This document shows positions 47,376 to 58,429 of a stretch of 64,000 bases of DNA, piece by piece. Under the pieces are notes generated by a model. That model worked only from the letters and a program-made list of their open reading frames with translations. It made no database searches and was not told the DNA's origin. The number at the start of each line of letters is the position of its first letter. The first letter of the stretch is position 1. Source of the stretch: Schistosoma mansoni (Eukaryota > Platyhelminthes > Trematoda > Strigeidida > Schistosomatidae); contig NC_031502.1 in NCBI RefSeq assembly GCF_000237925.1, forward strand, positions 35,331,299 through 35,395,298. The letters run 5' to 3'. The translations under genes and the position numbers were made by a program.

Positions 47376-48265
47376 TGTGGCTGTTGTCCGATCTGTATTA
47401 GTGTGCGAACGTTGAAGGAAGTCAGTTTGAATGGTATACGTGGTTTCAGAAAGACTGGTTCAGTATTTGTTTCAAACAACCTACGAAGAATGACAGAAAC
47501 CAATAGTTTGGACGCGATCGGAAGTAGACTTATCCCCCGATAGTTGTTACAGGAACAACATGAACCCTTCTTAAAGATAGGGACGATTATCGACTAATTC
47601 CATGACATTGGAACACTTTCTAGCTCCCAAACCTTTGTAAACAACACAGCTAATTCCTTAGCCAGAAAGTCACCACCATCTTTAAAAAGAGCCGGAGGTA
47701 AGTTATCTGGGCCCGCTGATTTGTAGCGCTTCAAGAGTTGGAGTTCCTTGCGGACTTCCACCTCATTTGGTGGACTAGTCATCACAGGCCATGGAGGACA
47801 GGACAGTCTGATCGATGTTGCTGGGGCAGCAGGCCAGTTGAACTGCCCTTCGACCGACGGGCTTCGATCAGTTGTAAGCAGCCAGAAGAAACCCAGTGCT
47901 TATAAGCGGGACGTTTCGCGAAGCTGCAAGCGACTTTACTCCCCATTTTCATGGCGTCATGCAGTTGTAGCCAATGCTCATCTATACCTTTCGGTGGGAT
48001 GGTAGCTAGCCTAGAAGCTAGATCGACCCGATACTTACTTGCAACAGAAGTTGCAGCCAGTTTACTAACATCAATCCGTTGATGGCGGTCAATTATTCGG
48101 CCACTGAAAAGTAAGGTAAGATTGGCGCAGACCAGGGCATGATCAGAGTACAGATAGGTACGAATGAAAGGGACCTAACGCTACACAACGGATATAATCT
48201 GTCTGTGTAGAAAATCAAACCAATTCGAATGCAGCACGAAGCTGTTTAGATGGTCTTCAAATCTG
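47376..48265 (-). pseudogene. RTE-like fragment with permuted order
   Basis: On the - strand: endonuclease end and linker first (48200-47870; LTLLFSGRIIDRHQRIDV, RVDLASRLATIPPKGIDEHW), then the RT start (47785-47490; RKELQLLKRYKSAGPDNLPP, SIIVPIFKKGSCCSCNNYRG, ISLLPIASKLLVSVILRRL). After that, at 47480-47376, comes FKLTSFNVRTLIQIGQQPQL, which normally opens the endonuclease at the other end of the protein. The order is therefore not collinear with an intact element. One stop lies inside the RT part. Confidence 0.75.
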
Positions 48266-48269
48266 TCAA

Positions 48270-50580
48270 AAACCCCTAGAGTTTGCTTAACAAGATATTA
48301 AAGCTAGGTATACAGAGAGACCCTAGCAAGTCAGGTGTAATTCTCTTGACAGAGTGGTTGAATCATTCTATACATGACAGGGAACTTGACTTTGAAGATT
48401 TCACATTAGTAAGGGTCGACACACCCAATAGCGTAAAGGAGAAGTAGCTTTATTCATCAAAAATAGCACCCCTTTTACCCTTATCGATAACATCCTATGA
48501 AAGTAGAATGTGAAAATTAGTTCCAACTTTAAATGCAAGGTACTAGAGCTATTGATTAGCTTAGTTTACCGCAGTTTAAACTGAGGCAAATGAATTCTTT
48601 CCAGACAAACTCAATGCTTGGTCTTTTAGTAGTCGTTGCTTGATCTTACGAGATTAAGATGCACCTGCCATGGACCAAGAACGTTCAAAGATGGTCATTA
48701 GGAAATGCTTTCGAACAAAACCCAGTTGACGCTGTTGTTAAACGTACCCTAGTGCAGTATGTGAAAGAAGCAACTAAATATGACTAAGACACCGAATTAT
48801 CACTAGATCTCATACTGACCCACTACGAGGAGGACGCCATAAACCTTAGTTACATCCCACTCCTAGGTAAGGGTAACCATGCAGTTTTAGTTTCTATATT
48901 GTTATCAACAATGATGTGTCATCTGGAGTCAGACCAAACATCTGGAAAGCAAATATACAAGAACTCATACAAACAGAGTCCTAAGTAGATAGGGCGATAC
49001 AATCGGAATCCCAAATATTAATAGTTTTGTAGGTTCCTAGGAATGAACTTGCTGTAGAAAAATCGATGAGACCTGATGAAATAAAGCATAAATTACCAAA
49101 GGAACTCACGAACTTTGTCGTGATTCCTTAGACATATGCTTTGTTCTATCTGCATTTTGAGGTAAATAGCAAAGCAAATATAGGAATGCAATAACAAGCC
49201 CTGTTCTTTTGAGACAGGGATGAGACAAACCTGAGAACTATCGTTTCATAAGCTTAATCAGTGAGTGATACTTCACAGGTTTTTTACTACTTAGAAGAGC
49301 CATTAAAACACGTTGAAGAGAAGCATATCAGTTGACAACCAGCGTTCAAAAGATAATTGCTTCATCTTCGCTCTTAAAAATCAAAGGCTACCTAAATACA
49401 TAGTCTTTATCGACTTCAGCAAGGATCTTAACAAAGTTTTGCACAACCACCTGTAGCTCTTATAGAGTTACTGCCGGTCTCAAGCCCGGGTAAAGGAGGA
49501 AGGTTGGACATGGGTTTAGCGGCCTCATCCCGAAGAAAACTAACTCGCTAAAAAAATGCTAACCAGATACCAGGATCGGAGGAACTTATTAATGTGGATA
49601 AACGATTTCCTAGTTTGGCGTCAACGAAGAATATGGATGAACTCAAAGTTGTCTAACTGGGAAACTGTGCTTAGCGGAGTGCCCATAGAGTACCGTTTTG
49701 GAACCATAGTTATACCTCTTGTAAATGACCTTGTTGGTCTGGTATTATTATATGCCCTGACAAACGCTGACAATATCAAGATATGGAGAGTGGTAAGAAA
49801 TGAGACGGATAGTTTAGAGCTACAGAATGACTTACGGAAATTATCTGAATGGTCTAGAAATCGGAAGTTGCTGACAAATACTTCCAGGTGTGTTATGATA
49901 CATATTGGTCACTAACGTACAGATATGTACTCGGTGAATACTGTCGAGTTACTTGCTGTTGGTAAGAAAATAACTGATCGATGACCTTTGTGCAACGCTA
50001 AATTGACGAGAAAACACCTACCTTCTAGGGTCGAAAAAGGGTTATATATTAGTGTGAAGATTTTGGATTACGATTGTAAACCAGAAGTTAGGATTGGGAA
50101 TTAGAGTTAGGGTTTTCATCACAAAATGACAGCTATAAACTCGAAATTCTATTAAACCATATAGGTAAACAAACTTCACACCAAAATCCAGGAATTTCAG
50201 TCTTTAATTTCATTGCTATGTCGATAATTTATAGCGTCGCTCCATTGCCCAGCAACATACTAACTTAGAAGTCATTGTTGGTCAAGACCTAAAAATCAAT
50301 GTACACTGACGTGAAGTGGCTTCAAAAAGTTCCATAACTCTGTAGTCAATAGGTTGAGCCTTTAACCACGTTTCGTTCGGTTTAAACTTAATTATTCCAT
50401 ACGAGCAGCCAGTCCCTGCCTAGAGAAATGATGATAAGCTGTTGGAGAAGGTTTAAAAAACCGTAGCTAAGGTGATCTTCGGAATCACAAAGCTGCTGTA
50501 TGACGAGATAGTTGCTAACCTACACCTTTTGACGTTGTCATACGAAAGGACAAGAGGTGACTCGGTCAACTTCTCAACTA
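48270..50580 (+). pseudogene. Degenerate CR1-like endonuclease/RT remains
   Basis: Scattered + strand blocks: an endonuclease-like stretch near 48400-48480, RT lead-in near 49060, VFIDFSKDLNKVLHNHL at ~49408, then WINDFLVWRQRRIWMN, LSNWETVLSGVP and NADNIKIWR (catalytic 'ADD' reads 'ADN'), SLELQNDLRKLSEWS and MIHIGH (49592-49915). The thumb region resumes after ~50250 (VIVGQDLKIN; LLEKV; GDSVNF). Two interruptions are visible: 49478-49563 carries part of the RTE leader also seen at 6900-7010, and 49980-50240 is unrelated AT-rich DNA. Confidence 0.7.
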
Positions 50581-50581
50581 C

Positions 50582-50824
50582 TTAAAAAATTGCAGCTGGA
50601 ATGCTTTTATTTTGTATGTCTTCAAAAACATGATTTACGAGGACATCCCAAAAACGTTCACAAGCCCACAACCAATTGCTTGTTACATGACTACCCACTT
50701 TCTCATAAAAATAGCTAATCAGTTGTAATCCTTCACTCAACGTGGTTGAAGTTCCATCTGTTAATGCGTATACCAGAAAGTTGCAATCAACTGATAGACC
50801 CTCATTACCAGGATTAACAGGCAT
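50582..50824 (-). CDS. Unrecognised 80-codon exon-like frame
   Basis: The - strand frame begins MPVNPGNEGLSVDCNFLVYA and ends QNKSIPAAIF before a stop. It contains hydrophobic and aromatic residues in a pattern that looks like a helical protein (LWACERFWDVLVNHVFEDI). The bases just upstream of the ATG read 'cacggttag|G', a possible splice acceptor. I recognise no family. It could be a terminal exon, a captured host exon or chance, since it abuts retroelement remains on one side. Confidence 0.3.
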   Translation of the reverse strand: MPVNPGNEGLSVDCNFLVYALTDGTSTTLSEGLQLISYFYEKVGSHVTSNWLWACERFWDVLVNHVFEDIQNKSIPAAIF

Positions 50825-51539
50825 CCTAACCGTGTTGAAACTGAAAGTGAACCCGGAGACATAAACGTAGGACCCGAAACATATGCAAATGTTGAAATCT
50901 TAATACCACGTTACAGCACTAACAAAATTAACAGAAACAGTCCAAGTAGTATTACTGATGATAGCGATAATTTACAATGACGACTAAGACATGAAAATAA
51001 ATGAACCGATGTGAACGCGGCTAATATTAATACTGTTCCCAATCTTCAAACTTTGTGGAGTTTTTTGCAAACTAAGGGAAGACACCAAACTCTACACTAG
51101 TCCAGGGTTTTGTTCCAAAAGGTGAAATTTCCAATGGGAAATCCACAGAATTTCTCAGGAGTGGGAGAAATTTCCCATAAAGTCAGGAGATTTTGTCACT
51201 GTGGTTTGATCAATAAGCAACTACAGAAATGCTAAATCTTTACCATTCTAAGCAGCTGATCGCCGCCCTAAGGGAAACAGATGGGGTTTGATTTGTGTGA
51301 CATGTTCAAACTGCTGATCAACATTTAGAATGAAATAAAAGTTATGAATTAATTCATAGTGAGCAATAATTTTCCGCTGTTTTGTACTTATACTGAGTAT
51401 AATAAATTTAAGAAGTACAATTCTAGTAACTAGCTATATGGATATATTTGTGTAAATGTAAAAAGTAGACATACGTGTGCCCAAGGTCACGTTGCCCAAT
51501 GATTCATAAATTTGCCATTAGTCTTCAGTCATAAGGACA
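50825..51539. other. No gene recognised
   Basis: Short AT-rich spacer. A patch at 51115-51190 with repeated 'gggaaat' and 'aatttcc' words recalls the G/C-run patch at 11050-11190, but the two do not align well. Confidence 0.35.
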
Positions 51540-53880
51540 GTAGGTTGGTGAACCTGTGTTACTCCTGACAGATTTCCTTCCAGTGAAGGTGCAGCTTCTC
51601 CTTGAAAATGTTCACTGATGTAGCTGATACCACTTGTTCTGGTAAGGCGTGCCAGTCATTGACCACTCAATGAGAAAAACGGAACCCCACCTTTAGTTTA
51701 TTAGATCGCGGTTTGTAGACCTTCTTACTATGACCGCGGAGATTATAATTGCTGGAGAGAGCAAAAAGATAAGACATAATAACACACAGATCTTAATTAA
51801 GGATACGAAATGCCAGTATAAGCTCACCTCGCATCCGATGACAAGACAAGGGAAAAAGTTTAGACATTTTAAACACTCATCATAAGGAAGTTTAGAAAAA
51901 CCCTTCACCAATTTCGTCCCCACATACTGGACACTCTCAAATGAGCTAGCATCCTTTATCAGACACGGACTAGCTGTCTGGATACAGTACTCTAAGTATG
52001 GTCTTACGTAGGTGGGATATAAAATTCGAAACATCTCCTCGTCAAAGCATTTGAATGCTCGGTGAAGTGACCATAACGCACGATAACCTTTGGAAGCAGC
52101 TGCGTTGCAGTGCGTAGATGGTTTCAAGTCGTGACTTATCATTACCCCTACTTTTTCATGTTCTTGAACGCGTGGAAGAGAGTACCATTAATGGTATGAT
52201 GATAACTATTACCGTGTCCGATGTTGATGAGCACGCTCTTCCTGGAATTAACTTCTAAGGCCCAACCATGAGCCCATCTAACTAGTTCGTCTAAGTCGGC
52301 TTGGAGCTGAAAACGATCAGCCTTACTTCCTATTGTTCTCCAGATTTTGATATCATCCGCAAACAATAGTGTCGACGACTTAGGCAGCAGAGGTAATTCG
52401 TTAACATAGAGAAGGGAAAGTAGAGGGCCTAAAATGGTGCCTTGGGGTGAACCGCTTTTGACTGGCTTCCATTCGGATAACGTTCCATTGACCGTCACTC
52501 TCTGTCTGCGGTCACATAAGAAGTTTCCTATCAATTCCTGTATAGCACCTGTTACTCCAAAGCTCGAGAGCTTCTGCATAAGACCTAAGTTTGAAACCTT
52601 ATCAAACGCTTTGCTAAAATCTATGAATGTCACATCGACAGAGAGTCCGTTATCTAGGGCTGCTGTTCAATCCTCTCTCGCAATAAGTTAGTCAAGCATG
52701 AACGCTTGTTATGAAACCCATGTTGCTCGGGAGTTAACAGATTGTACCAATCTATGTGACTTAGTAACTTAACCTGAATTATCTTTTCAAGTAACTTAAC
52801 GACTGTGCTGGCTAGTCTGACAAGCTAGTACTTAGATATGATCCGTCTCTGACCATCCTTAAATATAGGACTGACTATAGCGTCTTTCCAGTCTCTAGGG
52901 GGTTGAGCGAGTGAAAGGGACATGTTGAAGAGCGTCGCGAGCGGTCTTGAAATAATGTCCGCAAGCGATGACAGCAAGCATGGACGTAACCCATCAGGGC
53001 CCGGTATCTTACAAGGTTTGAAGCTACTTATCAATGGAAGAACAGTTTCCTCAGTCACGTGCATAGATTCTATGGCTGGTATCTCGATGTGAATGGGACA
53101 AGTAGTTGTAACACTACACGTAGAGTAGACTTTACTAAAATAGTCTGCAAAAGTCTCAGATTTTGCTAGATCATACCCAGCTAGTAAATCTGAATTTTCG
53201 TGTAACAGCAACGCGAGAATACCATCACTACGTTTTGTTCGTCGTTTAACGTACGAAAACAATCGCTTCGGACAAGTACGACTATCATATGCCAACTGTC
53301 GTTCGTAAGTGGTACGGGATTTAGCTATGGTCGTTTTTACGTATATTCCGGATTTTTTAATATTCGCACTTAAATGATGCCTGTTCTGTTGATAAGAATA
53401 AGTCCCAGAATTGTTTCCTACACTTCGACAACTTCCGGGTTTCTTTATTAATCCATGGAGGGCGATGTGATAGCTTACGTGTTGACCATGGGATAGACGG
53501 TTGTTTTACGGACTCGACTTTAGCCTTGAACTTATTCCATTCGTCTTCGATCGATCCATCAGCATCGATCGACCGGTCAATCGAGATAGCACAGTCTTTG
53601 ATTGCTGAAACATTGTGCATGTCTTTTAGCAGGGTCATTGTCATTCGACTCTTCGAGATTCGAAATGATTAAACTAAGAACGTGTCTAAGTTCTTTTAAA
53701 GTCGTGTTCATGGCTTTCTAACGTGATATCAGATCCTGCCTGTTAACTGCTGGCATCTTACTGCTAGCTTTTTTCGTATGAGTGTCGTGTGAGTTGAGCG
53801 AATGGCTATCAACAATGTTTGATGGGGCCAAACATTTCCCATCTATGATAGGGCTAAGTATTGTCTTACAATCTGACTTT
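51540..53880 (-). mobile_element. CR1-like element derivative lacking endonuclease, copy 2
   Basis: Same structure as 27623-30060: thumb at 52142-51693, RT at 52633-52148 with intact LLFADDIKIW, RT front at 53295-52825, lead-in at 53644-53357, and ORF1-derived tail at 53880-53660. It shares the frameshift and TGA before DFSKAFD and has an extra TAG where copy 1 encodes W (ISKY-stop against ISKYW, 52826 region). Unlike copy 1, its 3' UTR is continuous (51540-51690), which shows the intact form. Homology to copy 1 ends at about 53880. Confidence 0.9.
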
Positions 53881-55200
53881 AGCGGTGTCTTAATTAAATG
53901 CAGGGACAACGTTGCGAATCCGATAATGCCTGGAATTCTAGCTTTTCTATTCCATCGGACTTCTCAGCGATGCAGTCATGAAATCAAGCGCACCAATAGA
54001 CAATAATTATCAACAATTTTGGCAATAATGTAGGAGAGGCTAGAAATAATACAGAAACAGAACTTTGAAAGGTAATGTAAGTGAGAATTAGAAAAACACC
54101 TTTCTAATACCTTCTCCAACAGAAAAAGTCGTCGATTATAATAACATACGGTATAATCAGACAGTAAGACACTAGATAAAGAAATCGCTAAGAATGTGAA
54201 CTGACCTATGGTCGGACAGATGAAAGTCTCCATATCATGCCACTAAAACTGTTTCGTCGATAGATAAAGTGGTGGATGGATTCGATATACCCCAAAATCA
54301 GGAACAAACATATCAGAGTACAACTACGTAAATACAATGGTCAAACGACCTAATTACCGGCTGACAACAATAAACATTTTCAGTAAATAGTGAATGGGTT
54401 TCAGTTCCAGTCACATGGAACGAAATCAATCAGTGTACACAGGAAAAATTAAAGAATGGTAGTTCAACCGCCAAAAAGCCGTGTAATATAAAACAAGAGT
54501 AAGGAGTAACAAAGTCCTAACGACGTCAATAATTTAACCAGTTCCTGGATCTGTAGAGAATATGCCAGGGTAACTGCGAACAAGCTGAAAATAATAAAAC
54601 CTATCCTCGTGAATTGAAGGAGCATTAGGCTTATCGTCACATGTAAAGGGGAACCAAGAAATACTGCCTCATGAAATGTATTCGTATAGGATTTGCACAC
54701 AAAGATGAACACATACACACAAGGAAGATCTTGAATAAGTGTTTAGTAAAGACTCGCACGCCTCGCTTTTTATATGTTGGAGATCGAAATGAGTCTGCAA
54801 GCCAGATTAGGTAAGTAGCAATTCTGGAAGAGTGGACATGAGAATATGCGAAAACTTCAGGTACATCAAACCAACTATAATAATAAGAAAAGGAAGAATG
54901 CTGACATTTTAGGCGAAATATCTATTTCAGATACGTTCGGATGAAAACTTTCTGTTGACCTATGCAATACAAGACATAGTTGAAGAACAAGATTGTAGCC
55001 AGAAAACATGTTATTAATGATTTACTCTCAAATAATAGTGGGTTACATGAGACGTGCCAGATTTTAGACAATATCAAATTGTTACAAATGATACAGGCTT
55101 CTCTCTAATAAGTTAATCAGTTGGGTCGATATATTTTGAGGCACACTGATCGTAAAATCAGGAAGATGATACTTCTCACGTATGCATGTAAATAATATTA
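53881..55200. other. No gene recognised
   Basis: AT-rich sequence with short - strand frames (53976-54233, 54464-54718) that read as hydrophobic stretches without a recognisable family. Probably non-coding. Confidence 0.4.
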
Positions 55201-56720
55201 GTAATACTCCTTTGGTCGATAAGAGGGTTGGGGAGCTTTGTGGAGGTAGCGTTGCGGTGTGAGACTGATGGTCAAGAATAAATTCACGTAAAGTTGAAAG
55301 CCTCTAGAGACCATACCATTGTATCCTTCTGAATTTTCCGAGGCATTCATGATGGCTCAGGATGAAGTCACATGCTCGATATTTGTTTTCGGCGGCACAT
55401 ACGGGGGCGCTGCGTAAAATAAAAAAAGAAAGAAAGAGAAGCAGGTTAGACAGTGTTCATGACTGCCGAAGTTGGGTTATTTGTGGCGGAATAGTTAAGG
55501 TATGACTACTCAGTCTAATTCTCTTTTATACGGTTAACGTTTAGGCGAGAACATCCTAAAAGGTTGAAGAAAACAAGCCGAAGTGCGGTAATGAGTGGAC
55601 AAAGAACTGTATAAATGGATGTGGTCAAAAATGAGCTGGATGTTTAAGATATGTAGTTTTAAAATACAGTGTGGAAGACAATATTCGGACACAGAAATGG
55701 CTCTCTCCCCCTTTTTTTCCTTTTCATCAAAGCTGTTTCAGCTCATTTGTGTTATTATAGATTTTGTAGGGTTATAATTGCACGTTATTTCAGCGTAATT
55801 GCTGGTCTTGCTTGCAATAGGGCTTCTTGATAGGAAGCGAGATTATTTCACGGCCACAGACATGAGTTGGAGAGTAGTTTGCGTAGCAGATCAGCATTAA
55901 TACGACTGGTTAGTCTCATCCGCTAGACTATAAGGAGCCGTAATCTAACAAATGTCCCGACATACAAACATGGGTGGATTGAAGTTATCTCCCCATATGT
56001 ATTGAAATCGTGGGGTTGACCGTCACATGTTGGTCTGCTTATTTTTTATATTATGTTCAAAGGGATACAAAATTGTGGGCGTATTTTGTGAGTAAATAGC
56101 ATGAGTAACTACAAGATAAGAACCTCCGGGTTTGCATTATCTGGCAAATTTGCACAGTTCCCTGTCTTCAGCAGATGGTCTGATATGCAGGACAGTTTCT
56201 AGGGTGACGTTGTCCACTGTTTAGTTGAGAATTAGTTTCTACAAAGGCCACAACAGTTTTGCCAATGATTCTTTCAAGTAATTTGATCTGCATCGAGTGG
56301 GGTCCCGTAAGTTAAGAAATTTCCAGAGCAACTGATCTTGGCCTCTGATTTTTCTGGTATTATGCTGTAGCTTGGGACAATCTATACTTCCTAAATAAAG
56401 GAGGAACCTATAAGTGCTTTTCATATTCCTTAGTGTTCCGGAAAAATTACTTCAACGTTTGGTCTTTATTTGTATTTCAACATTACTTGTGGGGTTCGTC
56501 AGAACATCAAGTCAAAGAAATGCTTCACTTTTCTGCTCACAACATTTACTACACAGAATAAGGAACAAGTATAAGACTGGTTGATGTTTCCCAAAAAACA
56601 CCTCTTCATTCAACAAAGGAAGATGGAGAATGTTATGACGGTATGAAACATAGGAATAAATAACTCTGGATTATAACTATGTTCTTATTAGAAGTGACAG
56701 CAATTTGTATGGCCAGTAAA
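55201..56720. other. Unclassified, repeat-like
   Basis: More GC-rich than its surroundings at 55220-55480 and ends with a T-rich block at 55697-55780 that recurs at 7388-7465. No gene identified. A - strand frame at 56239-56424 shows no clear domain. Confidence 0.35.
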
Positions 56721-56724
56721 ATGT

Positions 56725-57080
56725 CACTGAGCCCTAGCCAAATCATCCGGCAGTTGGGTCACTGACTATCGAACAGTTCATCAATTCCCATCATGGAAAG
56801 CCAACGCGAACCGGCTAATCGTGTCTCACGGACTGACCCATGCGTTGGTGGTCGCATTATCAACTCCGTACCCATTCTTGTCAATGTATTTCCGTAATAA
56901 CATTTTTTGCGTTATATGGTCTTCAAAGTAGCCATAGTACCTTGATACGAAAGAGTATTCCACGTTAGGCGCTGACATAGAAGTGTGACTTTAAAGTTAG
57001 CTGGTTCATCACACCATTCCCGTCTAACTCGAGTAGGCCCTTAATCATCCGACATAATCATCTACGTTGGTGATCTACAA
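56725..57080 (+). repeat. Dispersed repeat related to 34271-34619
   Basis: Second member of the family inserted in the gag remnant at 34.3 kb. The blocks occur in the same order with roughly one change in four to five bases, plus an extra ~30 bases near the start. Confidence 0.65.
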
Positions 57081-58165
57081 ACTTACTCCTAAATATCAGT
57101 ATTTTACAGGATGTACGCCAGTTTACAGGCAAGATAAAAATGATACAAATGCTAGAAGAAACATTGTTAGTTAGGCTGATATGTTACGAGACGCATGATC
57201 ATGATACCACTCACGTAGATTTGCGTATATGAAAGCATGAATGTTGTTGGTGTAACTGTGGCGTTCAATGTAAACATTGACGCGCTTTATATACACGGCA
57301 TTGTGATGAACAACGGGTAATCGATAAATAATCCAAGCGAGGTTCAGAGCTATTTATTCCAGAAAATAATTTGGTGAGTGCACAATTAGTTAGTTTCATT
57401 GTGCTTTGTATATCTAGACACATGACATAAATGCAAAGTGCTTACTTCTCCAAGTTGATAAAAGCTTCCTTATTTTATCGATATCAACTTCAGTGGTGAT
57501 TATATGGTGGTGAAACAAATGTCGAAAAAACTTTAAATTTCATGACCAATCTACGGATTATCTTTACTAATATGTTTATTGTATAGTTATTACATTAATG
57601 CATCATTTTACTTCTATATTTTTCTTATCAAGAGCTTATGGATGATTCACTAACCACTGATATTTGCTTTACTATTCCTTAATATTGACTAAATAATTGC
57701 TCACCTTTCCTCTCCATCTGCGTTAACCCTTGGTATAGCTGTGCCGTTATCATAATTTCATATTTATGTCGGTGTATGATGAGGAAATTAATGTACGTTA
57801 TTATGGGTTGATACTTATGGGAAACGATACTGATCTAATGCTTGCCATGTTCTGCTAGCTTATTGACGAATGGTGATAAAAGATGACGGACGTGTCGTTC
57901 GATTATTATGGCTCAAGGTTAACCCTTCAGTGTCCAAAATCACTCATGCTAGTCTAGCCGTATCGTTGATCAAATTAAGTAATTAGCCTATAGGTGAACA
58001 AGGAATCTCAGTGAGGATAAGTCAGTATCTTTATCAGTGCTTTTCTTTGCCATCTATTAATCAACGAAATACAGGGTAACGAGCATCATAACAGAAGAGA
58101 TCACGTACAGACAAGACACCTTGTAAATCATATTGTAGGATCACTAATTTACCAGAATAAAGCTT
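57081..58165. other. No gene recognised
   Basis: AT-rich DNA with no supported feature. Confidence 0.45.
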
Positions 58166-58429
58166 TTAAGTTTTCGTATAGTAACGGCCTATAATCAACA
58201 GACCTATTGAAAAATCTGTCTTAAAGTCAACAAAGCTAGTAGAGAGAAAGCTAAAGTCACCTACCATAAGGCGTCTGAACCTTTTTGATCGGAACTGCGG
58301 TTCGCTAAGAAGGCATTCATCTGTGATTCTAAGAATTTTGTGTACAATGACTAGATTTGAGTTTTCCCGCCTACGCTTCAGTCGATATCTCGATAGCTCG
58401 CATTTCTGAATGGTAGGATACCGTATCAA
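58166..58429 (-). mobile_element. CR1-like RT C-terminal scrap
   Basis: The - strand frame contains YRLKRRRENSNLVIVHKIL, similar in layout to the 'YRR-RGDLI-V-KIL' block of the thumb region at 10412-10978, followed by a plausible C-terminal tail. Short and diverged. Confidence 0.45.

Noticed and set aside
56239-56424. Possible RT fragment on the - strand
   Set aside because: Some resemblance to RT linker sequence, but no diagnostic block could be named.
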